Positions 1 through 8,455 of a stretch of 64,000 bases of DNA are shown piece by piece (the stretch's first letter is position 1; each line of letters opens with the position of its first letter). Origin of the DNA: Flavobacteriales bacterium (GTDB lineage: Bacteria > Bacteroidota > Bacteroidia > Flavobacteriales_D > Crocinitomicaceae); the NCBI GenBank assembly GCA_022361195.1, contig JAKSBJ010000304.1, positions 1 to 64,000 of the forward strand, in the 5' to 3' direction. A model generated the notes under the pieces. It searched no databases and was not told the DNA's origin. It saw nothing but the letters and a program-made list of their open reading frames with translations. The translations under genes were made by a program, and so were the position numbers.

Positions 1-45
1 CCTGGTCGGAGTTTCTTAAGGGAATAGGTACAGGAAAATATCAAA

Positions 46-498
46 TCAGTCAGTAAACGATTCTAAGGCTTTTTTATTCGGGATTTCCTGCAAATAGGAA
101 ATGGTTCCATCTGTTTTAACCAAAGCACAAAAGTGTTGTAAGCCATTCGTTAAAATAAGTAGCGGTGCGTTTAGTACGTGATTGTAACGGGCAATTTGAT
201 AAAAGGTGTCTTCGGTTAAACGAATGTGGGGAGCTTTGCATTCTACTATTACAACAGCTTGTAGTTCGCGATTCATCACAACAATATCACAGCGTTTTTT
301 CATCTTGTTGTAGTTAACAGTGTATTCGCTGGCCATTAATCCTTCCGGATATCCCAGGTACTCAATTAGATAATAGATGAAATTTTGTCGAACCCATTCT
401 TCCGGATCGTTTGGAACGTATTTTTTACGAAGCCTGTCCCAGATTTGCTGGTCCTGCGTACGGATGTTGAACGAAGGTAAATTTAGCTTAGGGTGCAT
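46..498 (-). CDS. HsdR_N-like type I restriction N-terminal domain protein
   Basis: This 150-residue protein is a stand-alone copy of the N-terminal nuclease-like domain of type I restriction subunits (HSDR_N family). A PD-(D/E)xK-type core is visible: D71, then E87 and K89 in an ECK motif after two hydrophobic strands. A VRQ helix lies near residue 36. The helicase and translocase domains of true HsdR are absent and no hsdM or hsdS is nearby, so it is unlikely to be a restriction enzyme. Stand-alone copies are common in Bacteroidota and their role is not established. A perfect TAnnTTTG box lies four bases before the ATG, which supports this start and suggests a leaderless transcript. The family call is firm; the function is unknown. 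Confidence 0.85.
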   Translation of the reverse strand: MHPKLNLPSFNIRTQDQQIWDRLRKKYVPNDPEEWVRQNFIYYLIEYLGYPEGLMASEYTVNYNKMKKRCDIVVMNRELQAVVIVECKAPHIRLTEDTFYQIARYNHVLNAPLLILTNGLQHFCALVKTDGTISYLQEIPNKKALESFTD

Positions 499-502
499 GC
501 AG

Positions 503-510
503 CAAATCTA
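503..510 (-). promoter_or_regulatory. -7 promoter box (TAGATTTG) of the HsdR_N-like gene
   Basis: On the minus strand TAGATTTG matches the Bacteroidota -7 consensus TAnnTTTG perfectly. Four bases (CTGC) separate it from the ATG, so transcription would begin at or next to the start codon. I see no clear TTG at the -33 position. Confidence 0.5.
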
Positions 511-786
511 TGAAAAGTGATGAGAGTTTAATAAGGATGAGCATTAGAAAATCTCGTTTTGTCAGAAAAGGATTCTAATATTTTATGAATTATCAGATCG
601 AGCGTAGACTATGTTTGGATTAGGAGTTTTGTATACAGGCCTTCAAGGAAAATGTGATCATAAGATTGACATTAAATTCCGCGAAAAAATCGCTCAATAA
701 TCATGAATAAAATTCCTCCTTTAGTGAGGAGTGCACTAATCGAAAATCGTATCTTTGGGCTGTCCACAGAATTGGAAACTACCAGC

Positions 787-1890
787 ATGCATTTAAGCTC
801 TTTAAACTTAATTAATTTCAAAAACCATCCCGAAGCTCAATTGAGTTTTTCGCCAGAAATAAATGTGTTTGTGGGGAATAACGGGGTAGGGAAAACCAAT
901 TTGCTGGATGCCATTCATTACCTTTCTTTTTGTAAATCTTTTCTCAATCCGGTCGATCGACAAAATATCCGAATTGATGAAAAGTTTTTTATGCTTCAAG
1001 GTGACTTTAGCAAAGAAGATAAAAATGTCCAAATCAGTTGCTCTGTGCAGCAGGGACAAAAAAAGAAGGTGAAATGGAATAAGAAGGAGTACGAAAAACT
1101 GGCGGATCATATTGGTAAATTTCCAACGGTAATTGTATCTCCCTATGATACTAACCTGATCATTGAAGGAAGTGAAACGCGCCGGAAGTTTATTGACAGT
1201 ATTATTTCTCAATTTGATCGGAATTATCTGGAAACCTTGATGTATTATAATAAGGTTTTACAACAGCGTAATGCCTTGTTAAAGCAGTTTCAGGAATTGC
1301 GGATTTTTGATCAGGAAAGTATAGAGGTATGGGATGTACAGTTGGTTGAGAATGGGATGAAAATCTATGAAAAACGTCGGAAATTTCTCGAAGATTTTAT
1401 TCCGGTTTTTCAAAAGTACTTTGACTTGATCGCTAATCATAAAGAAGAAATATCCATTGCTTATAAGTCACAACTTACTGATGCTAATTTTGCGGAAGAA
1501 CTGGAAGCCAGTAAGCGAAAAGATTCGGCTGTGGGGTATACCGGGGTTGGAATTCATAAAGATGATTTGATCTTTTTGATCAATGATAAGCCGATTAAAA
1601 AATTTGGTTCTCAAGGTCAGCAAAAGTCTTTTTTAATAGCGTTAAAACTAGCTCAATTTGAATTAATAAGTCAGTTGTTAGAGATGAAGCCTATTTTGTT
1701 GTTGGATGATATTTTCGATAAATTAGATCATCAACGAGTAGAGCATTTAATGAAATTGGTTTCCGATCATGCCTTTGGACAGGTGTTTATCACTGATACA
1801 GATATAGACCGAATTGAGAAGGTTTTTAAGGAAATTGATATTGAACGTAGAGTATTTGAACTAAAATCAAACACAATTGAGGAACGATAG
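787..1890 (+). CDS. recF: DNA replication and repair protein RecF
   Basis: RecF is the SMC-like ATPase that helps load RecA at single-strand gaps during recombinational repair. The 367-residue product has a Walker A motif GNNGVGKTN (residues 30-38), an ABC-type signature near the C-terminus (GSQGQQKS) and a Walker B ending in LLLDDIFDKLD, which is the full RecF plan at the usual length. The frame is open back to an ATG at 703, but the residues that would add are unlike RecF, while MHLSSLNLINFKNH from 787 is the classical N-terminus; I therefore choose 787. The downstream DciA-like gene overlaps it by 14 bases, so the two are probably cotranscribed. Confidence 0.95.
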   Translation: MHLSSLNLINFKNHPEAQLSFSPEINVFVGNNGVGKTNLLDAIHYLSFCKSFLNPVDRQNIRIDEKFFMLQGDFSKEDKNVQISCSVQQGQKKKVKWNKKEYEKLADHIGKFPTVIVSPYDTNLIIEGSETRRKFIDSIISQFDRNYLETLMYYNKVLQQRNALLKQFQELRIFDQESIEVWDVQLVENGMKIYEKRRKFLEDFIPVFQKYFDLIANHKEEISIAYKSQLTDANFAEELEASKRKDSAVGYTGVGIHKDDLIFLINDKPIKKFGSQGQQKSFLIALKLAQFELISQLLEMKPILLLDDIFDKLDHQRVEHLMKLVSDHAFGQVFITDTDIDRIEKVFKEIDIERRVFELKSNTIEER

Positions 1891-2176
1891 AAATGAAGAT
1901 GCGCAAAGCATGAAAGATGCAGTGGATGGATTCCTCAAAGCCATGGGAATTGATAAAAAGGTGCATGAAGCTTCGGTTTTGAATCAATGGGAGGAGATGA
2001 TGGGGACTGCTGTTGCCAGTCGAACTGAAAAGAAGATGATTAAGGACCGGGTACTTATCTTGGAAATCAATTCATCCGTAATGCGGGAAGAGCTTTTGCA
2101 ATCTAAAGGCAAAATCATCCAGAAAATCAATGAAGCTGCGGGCTTTGAAATGATAGAAGATGTCTATTTAAAATAA
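1877..2176 (+). CDS. DciA-like DUF721 protein
   Basis: A small 99-residue basic protein of the DUF721 family, whose characterised member DciA helps load the replicative helicase DnaB in many bacteria. The family pattern is visible: an N-terminal QSMKDAVDGFL helix, a central NQWEEMMG segment, then alternating strands ending in the conserved helix before the C-terminus. The start is TTG, overlapping the end of recF by 14 bases. An ATG lies at 1910, but starting there would cut off the NEDAQS segment that family members keep, so I prefer the TTG. Its position beside recF fits a role in DNA replication. A helicase-loader role here is inferred from the family. Confidence 0.8.
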   Translation: MRNDRNEDAQSMKDAVDGFLKAMGIDKKVHEASVLNQWEEMMGTAVASRTEKKMIKDRVLILEINSSVMREELLQSKGKIIQKINEAAGFEMIEDVYLK

Positions 2177-2185
2177 GCAGAGTAG

Positions 2186-3643
2186 GTGAAAAACGTATCA
2201 GATAAACAAAAGTGGATTGCTGGTTTTATTGTTTTAATGTTGGCTGCATTTTTCTCCGAAGGCTATCACCATCCTGATGAACATTACCAACTCATTGAGT
2301 TTGCACAGTATTATTTGGGGGAAGCTGATGCGACTAATTTGCCCTGGGAGTTTGAGGCTCAAATGAGACCAACTGCACAAGTGTTTATAGCGGCAGGTTT
2401 TATCAAGTTTTTTTCTTTTTTTGGAGCAGATGATCCTTTTTTCCTGGCATGGGTATTACGAATAATATCCGCTTTGCTGTCTTTTTTCAGTATTCGTTTA
2501 TTGGTTCAAACATTTTCGCCCAGGTTCCAGTCACAGCGGGCAAAATCAGTTTTGTTGCTACTGTCGCTTTTTCTTTGGTTCATCGTTTACAACAATATTC
2601 GTTTTTCTTCTGAAAACTGGTCCGGAACTCTATTTTTAATGGGATTCACTGTGTTCTATATGGATCGGATTGGGGAATTAAAACGCTATTTGTGGGTGGG
2701 GGCTTTATTTGGATTGGCTTTTTTGTTCCGTTATCAGGCCATTATCATGATTGGAGGTTTTGGTTTATGGATGTTGTTTATTCATCGGGCAAATTTTAAA
2801 AATAGTTTGGCCTTAATTGGCGGATTTGTAGGTGTTTCTTTAGTTGGGAGCTTGGGAGATATCCTTTTTTATGGAGATACTGTTTTTCCGTTCTACAATT
2901 ACATTGATGAGAATATTTTTCAGGGTAAAGCAGCTGAATTTGGAACAGAGCCGGTTTGGTTTTACCTCAAAGACATTTTTGAAAAATCCATTCCACCATT
3001 TAGCCTGTTCTACCTTTTTGCCTTTGGGTTTATGATTTACAAACAGCCCAAATCAGCATTAACCTGGTCCTTAGTACCCTTTTTTCTGGTTCATAGTTTC
3101 ATTTCGCATAAAGAAGGACGTTTTCTATTTCCAATGGTCTTCTTTTTACCTTTAATACTAGCCGAATTATATGAGAAATGGGAAGCTTCAAAATGGGCAG
3201 ACTGGTTAAAGAAGAAGGTTTATAAAATATTTAGGTGGTTGTTTATTGTGGTAAATGGAATTGCTCTTTTGGTCATAACCTTTAAGTCTGCCGATAGCGG
3301 AATTAAGGTGTATAGAGCTATTTATGAAGAGGTAGATGGTACAGCTTTATTGTATTACATGAAAAAAACACCTTACGAGGGTGGAAGAGGGAAGCAGCTT
3401 CATTTTTATATGCCTGATGATCTAAAGTTCCAAAAAGCAGAAAATCTCAATGAAATAAAAGCCATTAAAGGTGAAGATTGCCTGTTTGCTACCTCAGATC
3501 GTAGTCTGTTTGATGAAATTGAAGCCAGAGGGTGGGAAAATGTATACCGTAGTTTACCCAAATGGGTTGATAACGTAAACTTTAATAATTGGGTAGACCG
3601 TACTCCTCAGTGGCGACTGTATCGAATTACAGAAGAGGAATAA
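2186..3643 (+). CDS. GT22/Alg9-like membrane mannosyltransferase
   Basis: A 485-residue multi-pass membrane protein resembling the Alg9/PIG-B family (GT22), which transfers sugars from polyprenyl-phosphate donors on the outer face of the membrane. Soon after the first membrane segment comes HPDEHYQ (residues 29-35), matching the HPDE motif in the first extracytoplasmic loop of these enzymes, followed by LPWEFEAQMRPT, the second family hallmark. Roughly eight to ten hydrophobic segments follow, then a soluble tail. The start is GTG, nine bases after the DciA-like gene. The acceptor is unknown: cell-surface glycan or glycolipid is plausible. The family is well supported; mannose specificity is not. 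Confidence 0.8.
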   Translation: MKNVSDKQKWIAGFIVLMLAAFFSEGYHHPDEHYQLIEFAQYYLGEADATNLPWEFEAQMRPTAQVFIAAGFIKFFSFFGADDPFFLAWVLRIISALLSFFSIRLLVQTFSPRFQSQRAKSVLLLLSLFLWFIVYNNIRFSSENWSGTLFLMGFTVFYMDRIGELKRYLWVGALFGLAFLFRYQAIIMIGGFGLWMLFIHRANFKNSLALIGGFVGVSLVGSLGDILFYGDTVFPFYNYIDENIFQGKAAEFGTEPVWFYLKDIFEKSIPPFSLFYLFAFGFMIYKQPKSALTWSLVPFFLVHSFISHKEGRFLFPMVFFLPLILAELYEKWEASKWADWLKKKVYKIFRWLFIVVNGIALLVITFKSADSGIKVYRAIYEEVDGTALLYYMKKTPYEGGRGKQLHFYMPDDLKFQKAENLNEIKAIKGEDCLFATSDRSLFDEIEARGWENVYRSLPKWVDNVNFNNWVDRTPQWRLYRITEEE

Positions 3644-3718
3644 AGGTCAAGCTTTTCTGCTTTCACAAATTATTTTAACTTTATCAGGAATCGAACACAA
3701 TTCTTAAAATCCAACATC

Positions 3719-3976
3719 ATGATAAAAAAAGGAACGATATTTTTTGCATTAGGAGCGTTATTAACAGCTTGCGGAGGTTATACCGAAGAACAAGCTAAAG
3801 CGGCCGATGCCTTTTGTGATTGTATGAGTAAAGAGGGAGATTTTGATATTCTTTTTTATGAGTGTGATATGGAAATCGTTGCTGACCATGGTGGAGAGGT
3901 AATGGCCGATGAAGGCTGGGGATTAGCCCTAGAAGAAAAATGTCCGGACGTAGCCGGACAAATTGCTGAAGAGTAA
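3719..3976 (+). CDS. Small Cys-rich lipoprotein
   Basis: An 85-residue protein with a lipoprotein signal peptide: a KK start, a hydrophobic stretch, then lipobox LTAC with Cys18 followed by GG. The mature part is acidic and has four further cysteines (in the FCDC, YECD and KCPD segments), suggesting disulfides in the periplasm or at the cell surface. No family recognised. It is a single gene with a short leader; a TAnnTTTA-like sequence lies about 40 bases upstream. It converges with the cyclophilin gene. Confidence 0.75.
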   Translation: MIKKGTIFFALGALLTACGGYTEEQAKAADAFCDCMSKEGDFDILFYECDMEIVADHGGEVMADEGWGLALEEKCPDVAGQIAEE

Positions 3977-3992
3977 TATGTTCTAATATCGA

Positions 3993-4424
3993 TTAATCCT
4001 CGATAATTTCAATACTTTCAATTTTATCACCTTCGCGAATAAGGTCGATAACTTCTTCTCCTTCATACACTTTTCCAAAGCAAGTGTGATTTCCATCTAA
4101 ATGAGAAGTTTGATCTCTGCTGTGGCATACAAAGAATTGCGAACCACCTGTATTTCTTCCAGCGTGTGCCATAGAAAGTACTCCTCTGTCATGGAATTGA
4201 CGTTCAGCAGTTACTTCACAATCAATTGTATATCCTGGCCCACCAGCTCCAGTTCCGTTAGGACATCCTCCCTGAATAACAAAGTTTGGGATCACGCGGT
4301 GCCATGTCAATCCGTTGTAAAATCCGGATTTTGATAATTTAACGAAGTTCTCCGTTGTAATAGGAGTCTCGTTATAAAGTTCGGCCTTCATCACGCCTTT
4401 GTTGGTTGTAATAATTGCTTTCAT
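3993..4424 (-). CDS. Cyclophilin-type peptidyl-prolyl cis-trans isomerase
   Basis: A 143-residue single-domain cyclophilin that catalyses proline isomerisation during protein folding. It begins [10 protein letters not shown] and contains [19 protein letters not shown], the [16 protein letters not shown] active-site strand and [12 protein letters not shown], all hallmarks of the family. No signal peptide, so it should be cytoplasmic. The frame is open to a possible start at 4469, but those 15 extra residues are not family-like, and the ATG at 4424 gives the expected N-terminus. Confidence 0.93.
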   Translation of the reverse strand: MKAIITTNKGVMKAELYNETPITTENFVKLSKSGFYNGLTWHRVIPNFVIQGGCPNGTGAGGPGYTIDCEVTAERQFHDRGVLSMAHAGRNTGGSQFFVCHSRDQTSHLDGNHTCFGKVYEGEEVIDLIREGDKIESIEIIED

Positions 4425-4523
4425 TTTTATTCTTATGATTTTTACAAGGTTAGTTAAAATTAGCTGCATTTTTGAAAGTTAGAGGAGCAATTTTTTTCAA
4501 TTTATTTGTAACTATGTAGTGTT

Positions 4524-4952
4524 ATGGAAGAAGAAAATGTAATCGTTCAGGAAGAACCCTCAGGGCAAAGCAATAATGTTTTTAAAATTGTTGCTTATTT
4601 AGGTGTTGGAGGAAATGTATTGGTTGGTTTGGTTTCTTTGTTCTTTTTCATTTCAGGACTCAGTGGAACAGCATTTTTCTCGGATATTGAAAATGAATCG
4701 GTTGATTCTACCCGAGTAATTATCTCCATCCTTTTATTTTTATCGGTTTCTATCTTGAGCTTATTTACAGCTTTTGGATTGCTTAAAATGATTCGTAAGG
4801 ATTTCAATGGAGCGAAGATTTTTCTTATTTCAAACGGAATTTGGATTGTGTTGACCTTTTTGGTACTCCAAGACATTGGTTTTTACCAGTTAGGAATCTT
4901 TTCGGCTATCTATACTTTAGTGGTTTGGTTCATGTTTCGTCAACAATCTTAA
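4524..4952 (+). CDS. Membrane protein of unknown function
   Basis: A 142-residue protein with a short acidic cytoplasmic N-terminus (MEEENVIVQEE) and about four hydrophobic segments (roughly residues 22-48, 67-88, 98-116 and 119-138). No family recognised. It is divergent from the cyclophilin gene, and bshC follows 35 bases downstream with its own candidate promoter. Confidence 0.7.
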   Translation: MEEENVIVQEEPSGQSNNVFKIVAYLGVGGNVLVGLVSLFFFISGLSGTAFFSDIENESVDSTRVIISILLFLSVSILSLFTAFGLLKMIRKDFNGAKIFLISNGIWIVLTFLVLQDIGFYQLGIFSAIYTLVVWFMFRQQS

Positions 4953-4975
4953 AATTCTTAAGGAGTAATAATTCC

Positions 4976-4983
4976 TATTTTTG
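4976..4983 (+). promoter_or_regulatory. -7 promoter box (TATTTTTG) of bshC
   Basis: TATTTTTG is a perfect TAnnTTTG match and ends four bases before the bshC ATG, so transcription should start at about the start codon. No good TTG is seen at -33. Confidence 0.45.
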
Positions 4984-4987
4984 TTAA

Positions 4988-6571
4988 ATGATTAAGAACG
5001 AACTAACGTTTGAAGAGTTGGGACTTTCTTCCCAATTAGTCCGAGATCTCATTGCAGGAACTCCAGAGACGTCTGATTTGATTGATTTACCTTTTTCATT
5101 GGAAAATATTCCCAATCAAATTGCTAAAAAATCATTTGATACCGAAAGTCGATCAGTTTTACATGCCGCCTTTGTCAAGCAATATGGAGATGTAGAACTA
5201 ACTGAGGCCTCTAAAGAAAATTTAGAAAAACTAAAAAGCGAGAATACATACACCATTTGTACCGGGCATCAGCTGAATTTATTGACCGGACCTTTGTATT
5301 CGATTTATAAAATTGCTCAGGTTGTTTCATTGAGTAATCAACTTCAACAATTGTATCCTAATTTCAATTTCGTTCCTGTTTTTTGGATGGCAACAGAAGA
5401 TCATGATTATGATGAAATCAATCATTTGAGAATGTTTGGTAAAAAACTGAGTTGGGAAAGAGAAACAAACAATTCAGTAGTTGGACGATTGAATTTAGAA
5501 GGAATAGATCCGTTTTTGGAAGAAGTAGAAGGGATGTATCAGAATGAGGATTTAAAAGCGAAGATTCAGGAACTGACCACTTTTTATCGTAATTCACCTA
5601 CTTTAACCGAAGCCACCAGGAAGCTCATAAACTTCTTATTTGGGAAATATGGTTTGTTGATTTTGGATGGTGATGATAAAAGCTTAAAAGCACGTTTTAC
5701 TCCTACAATCCAAAAGGAATTGACTGAAGGATTTGTAGAAAAGTTTGTTAATGAGACAAATGGGGAACTGACAAAACGAAACTATCATACACAGGTTTAT
5801 GTTCGGGATTGTAATTTGTTTTACATCCATGAAGATGGTCAACGTCAACGAATTGAGCGAAAAGGAGATAATTTCGCCTTTGGAGAAAAAGAATATGGTA
5901 GGGAAGAGCTTTTAAAGGAATCTGTAGAGCATCCGGATCGTTTTTCTCCAAATGCCTTAATGAGGCCAATGTATCAGGAAACGGTATTGCCAAACCTGGT
6001 TTATTTAGGTGGAGGGGGAGAAATTGCCTATTGGTTACAGCTCAAAAGTGCATTTGAGGGAGCTAAAATACCTTTTCCAATGATTCGTACCAGAGATTCT
6101 TACATCTTGCTTAATGATAAGGATGAAGCTGTTTTGAAAGAATTTAATTTACAGCTTCCAGACCTGAAACGGGATGTTCAGCACATTGTGAAGGAAATGG
6201 CTCTTGAAGAATCAGAGATGGATTTTGGCTTGGACACCGAGAGAGAACAAATTGAGATGGTAAAACAAGCCTTGTTAGAAAAGGCTGCAACTATTGATAA
6301 AGGTTTGAGCCAATCGATAGAAGGAGAGTTCGTCAAAATTTCTAAATCCATTGATAATATAGCTGGACGATTAATCAAAGCAGAAAAGAAAAAACATGAG
6401 GGGAGCCTGAAGAAATTGCAACGATTGCAAAGCAAGGTTTTTCCCGAAAATGGGTTTCAGGAACGCTATGATAATATGATGCCAACTTATCTTCAAAAGG
6501 AAGGCTTGGTTGATTTGTTAGTTGAGTTAAGTGTTGCTAATGGTTTGTTGGTTAGGGTTTTAAATATTTAA
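4988..6571 (+). CDS. bshC: Bacillithiol synthesis cysteine-adding enzyme BshC
   Basis: BshC is thought to add cysteine to glucosaminyl-malate, the last step in making bacillithiol, the low-molecular-weight thiol of Firmicutes and many Bacteroidota. The 527-residue product has the expected length and motifs: CTGHQLNLLTGPLY (residues 91-104), the nucleotidyltransferase-like motif TEDHDYDE (136-143) and a long C-terminal coiled coil (about residues 415-500) ending in a helix. A phosphorylase gene follows ten bases downstream, suggesting an operon. No other bsh genes lie in the window. Confidence 0.93.
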   Translation: MIKNELTFEELGLSSQLVRDLIAGTPETSDLIDLPFSLENIPNQIAKKSFDTESRSVLHAAFVKQYGDVELTEASKENLEKLKSENTYTICTGHQLNLLTGPLYSIYKIAQVVSLSNQLQQLYPNFNFVPVFWMATEDHDYDEINHLRMFGKKLSWERETNNSVVGRLNLEGIDPFLEEVEGMYQNEDLKAKIQELTTFYRNSPTLTEATRKLINFLFGKYGLLILDGDDKSLKARFTPTIQKELTEGFVEKFVNETNGELTKRNYHTQVYVRDCNLFYIHEDGQRQRIERKGDNFAFGEKEYGREELLKESVEHPDRFSPNALMRPMYQETVLPNLVYLGGGGEIAYWLQLKSAFEGAKIPFPMIRTRDSYILLNDKDEAVLKEFNLQLPDLKRDVQHIVKEMALEESEMDFGLDTEREQIEMVKQALLEKAATIDKGLSQSIEGEFVKISKSIDNIAGRLIKAEKKKHEGSLKKLQRLQSKVFPENGFQERYDNMMPTYLQKEGLVDLLVELSVANGLLVRVLNI

Positions 6572-6581
6572 AAATAAAAGA

Positions 6582-7454
6582 ATGAGTTTAGCTTCTTCAG
6601 AATTAATTCTCAATAAAAAAGGTCGTATTTATCACATGGATCTAGCTCCAGAAGATATTGCTGATACTATCATTTTAGTCGGTGATCAAGACAGAGTTGA
6701 TCTTATTGGAACTTACTTTGATGAAGTTAGGTTTAAAGTTCAAAATCGAGAGTTTAAAACCTTAACAGGCATTTATAAAGGCAAAGAACTTTCAGTTGTT
6801 TCAACTGGAATTGGGACGGATAACGTAGATATTGTTCTCAATGAACTGGATGCTTTGGTAAACATTGATTTGGAGAATAGAACCATCAAAGAGGAAAAGA
6901 AGTCCTTGAAATTCATTAGAATAGGGACTTGTGGTGCCTTGCAAGAGGATATTGATCCCGGACAATATGTTATCTCAAAATATGCAATGGGATTGGATGG
7001 AGTGGCGCATTTTTACGATTTGCCTTATTCTGAGGAAGAAAAGGAAATAATGACTTCTTTCTTTAAAAAAGTGGATTGGAAAGAAGGTGTAAATCGTCCG
7101 TATATCAAGAAATGTAGTGATGAATTGTTTGATTTGCTCCAAGATGGAATGCAAGAGGGAATCACTATAACCGCTAATGGTTTTTACGGTCCACAAGGGC
7201 GTTCTTTACGCTTACCGTTGGGGATGAAGGACTTTAAAGAAAATATTCGTTCTTTTTCATGGAATGAAGTAAAAGTCACCAACTTGGAAATGGAAACCTC
7301 TTGTTTATATGCACTTTCCAATGCTTTGGGACATGAAGCTGTAACTGTCTGTTTAGCATTAGCTAACCGCTATAATGGTAAGTTTTTGACCGATTATTCA
7401 CAGGGTATGAAGAACTTAATTCAAACGGTTCTTGATCGACTAATAAAGGCTTGA
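6582..7454 (+). CDS. Nucleoside phosphorylase (uridine/purine type)
   Basis: A 290-residue member of the PNP/UDP phosphorylase superfamily, which splits nucleosides with phosphate to give ribose-1-phosphate and base. Visible motifs are the N-terminal phosphate-binding segment IILVGDQDRV, STGIGTDN, the central RIGTCGALQEDI, and NLEMETSCLYALS, where Glu-Met-Glu binds ribose. These place it nearest uridine phosphorylase-like enzymes, but the base specificity cannot be read off. It follows bshC by ten bases and is probably cotranscribed, serving nucleotide salvage. Confidence 0.88.
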   Translation: MSLASSELILNKKGRIYHMDLAPEDIADTIILVGDQDRVDLIGTYFDEVRFKVQNREFKTLTGIYKGKELSVVSTGIGTDNVDIVLNELDALVNIDLENRTIKEEKKSLKFIRIGTCGALQEDIDPGQYVISKYAMGLDGVAHFYDLPYSEEEKEIMTSFFKKVDWKEGVNRPYIKKCSDELFDLLQDGMQEGITITANGFYGPQGRSLRLPLGMKDFKENIRSFSWNEVKVTNLEMETSCLYALSNALGHEAVTVCLALANRYNGKFLTDYSQGMKNLIQTVLDRLIKA

Positions 7455-7561
7455 TTTCTAATTGGTTATTATTTTCTATCTCTTCTGCTAAAAGAAGTTA
7501 GATTAACAAAATAGCGTTTAAAAGATTTTTCTTAATCCCTGATATTGCCACAGTTCTCCCA

Positions 7562-7569
7562 TAAATTTG
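7562..7569 (+). promoter_or_regulatory. -7 promoter box (TAAATTTG) of the SirB1-family gene
   Basis: TAAATTTG matches TAnnTTTG perfectly and ends four bases before the GTG at 7574, supporting that unusual start codon and a leaderless mRNA. A TTG at 7545-7547 is only 14 bases upstream of the box, shorter than the usual spacing. Confidence 0.5.
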
Positions 7570-7573
7570 TAGT

Positions 7574-8455
7574 GTGGAGGCTTTGCATTTTCCCAATATA
7601 AATGAATTAGAAGCTCTGATCAGATTGGTCGAGGATCCAGATCCTGGAATTTACGATCAGGTTCGCTTAGAGTTAGTTGGACGCGGAAAGGAAATTATTC
7701 CTGTTCTGGAGTCAACTGATTCGCATGACTTTGAACATGATCAAAAAATTCGATCCATCATCAAAGAAATTCGTTTCAATGAAATAAAAAACGAGCTGAT
7801 GAAATGGCGCGAATCTTCTAATCGAGATTTATTGAGAGGGTCATTGATCATTAGTAAATTCCAATATCCACATATTGAGAATAAGAAGGTAGAAGAGGAA
7901 TTAGAGCGGATTAAGCAAAAGGTTTGGTTAGAGATTAATGAGGATAATACAGCTTTTGAAATTGTTAAGATTTTCAATCACGTATTGTTTGATCATTGTG
8001 GCTTTAAATCAAGTAAAACCAATTTTTATTCTCCTCAAAATTCATACATCAACACCGTTTTAGAATCTAAAGTTGGAAATCCTTTGAGTTTGAGTATTCT
8101 TTACTCCGTAATTGCTCAAAAATTGCAGATTCCAATTTATGGTGTTAACTTGCCTAACCATTTCGTGTTGGGGTTTTTGGATGAATTTCAAACACTTAAG
8201 ATGTTAGGATTGAGTGCAGATAGAAACATTCTATTTTACATCAATCCATTTAGTAAAGGCCGAATTTTTGACCATAATGAGATAGAGAACTACCTCAGAA
8301 GTTTGAATTTACCTTTGCAAAAAGATTATTTTGAGCCTTGTTCAAACTCGGATATATTAAAGCGGATGATCACCAACCTTTCTTACGCCTACGGAAAAGA
8401 AGGAGAAACAGAGAAGGTGCGTCAACTAAAGGAACTGCAGGAAATACTTGTTTGA
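7574..8455 (+). CDS. SirB1-family transglutaminase-like protein
   Basis: A 293-residue protein of the SirB1/transglutaminase-like family. The N-terminal part has HEAT-like helices (LIRLVEDPDPGIYDQVRLEL), followed by the family core: NHVLFDHCGFK, then NSYINTVLESKVGNPLSLSILYSVIA and the NLPNHFVLGF strand, which carry the Cys-His-like pocket. The biochemical function is not established. The start is GTG, placed by a promoter box just upstream and by the family N-terminus. Its stop codon overlaps the TTG start of the next gene (TTGA), so the two are translationally coupled. Confidence 0.82.
   Translation: MEALHFPNINELEALIRLVEDPDPGIYDQVRLELVGRGKEIIPVLESTDSHDFEHDQKIRSIIKEIRFNEIKNELMKWRESSNRDLLRGSLIISKFQYPHIENKKVEEELERIKQKVWLEINEDNTAFEIVKIFNHVLFDHCGFKSSKTNFYSPQNSYINTVLESKVGNPLSLSILYSVIAQKLQIPIYGVNLPNHFVLGFLDEFQTLKMLGLSADRNILFYINPFSKGRIFDHNEIENYLRSLNLPLQKDYFEPCSNSDILKRMITNLSYAYGKEGETEKVRQLKELQEILV

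Noticed and set aside
46-498. Restriction-modification system
   Set aside because: Only the small HsdR_N-like domain is present. There is no helicase part and no hsdM or hsdS nearby.
703-786. Longer RecF from the ATG at 703
   Set aside because: RecF proteins start with MHLxxLxLxNFKNH; the 28 extra residues are not family-like.
808-1212. Minus-strand gene opposite recF
   Set aside because: It is a shadow of recF, with no domain and no upstream signal.
8338-8451. Upstream extension of the propeller-SPOR gene from the ATG at 8338
   Set aside because: It lies inside the SirB1-family gene, encodes a charged non-family stretch and would bury the signal peptide.
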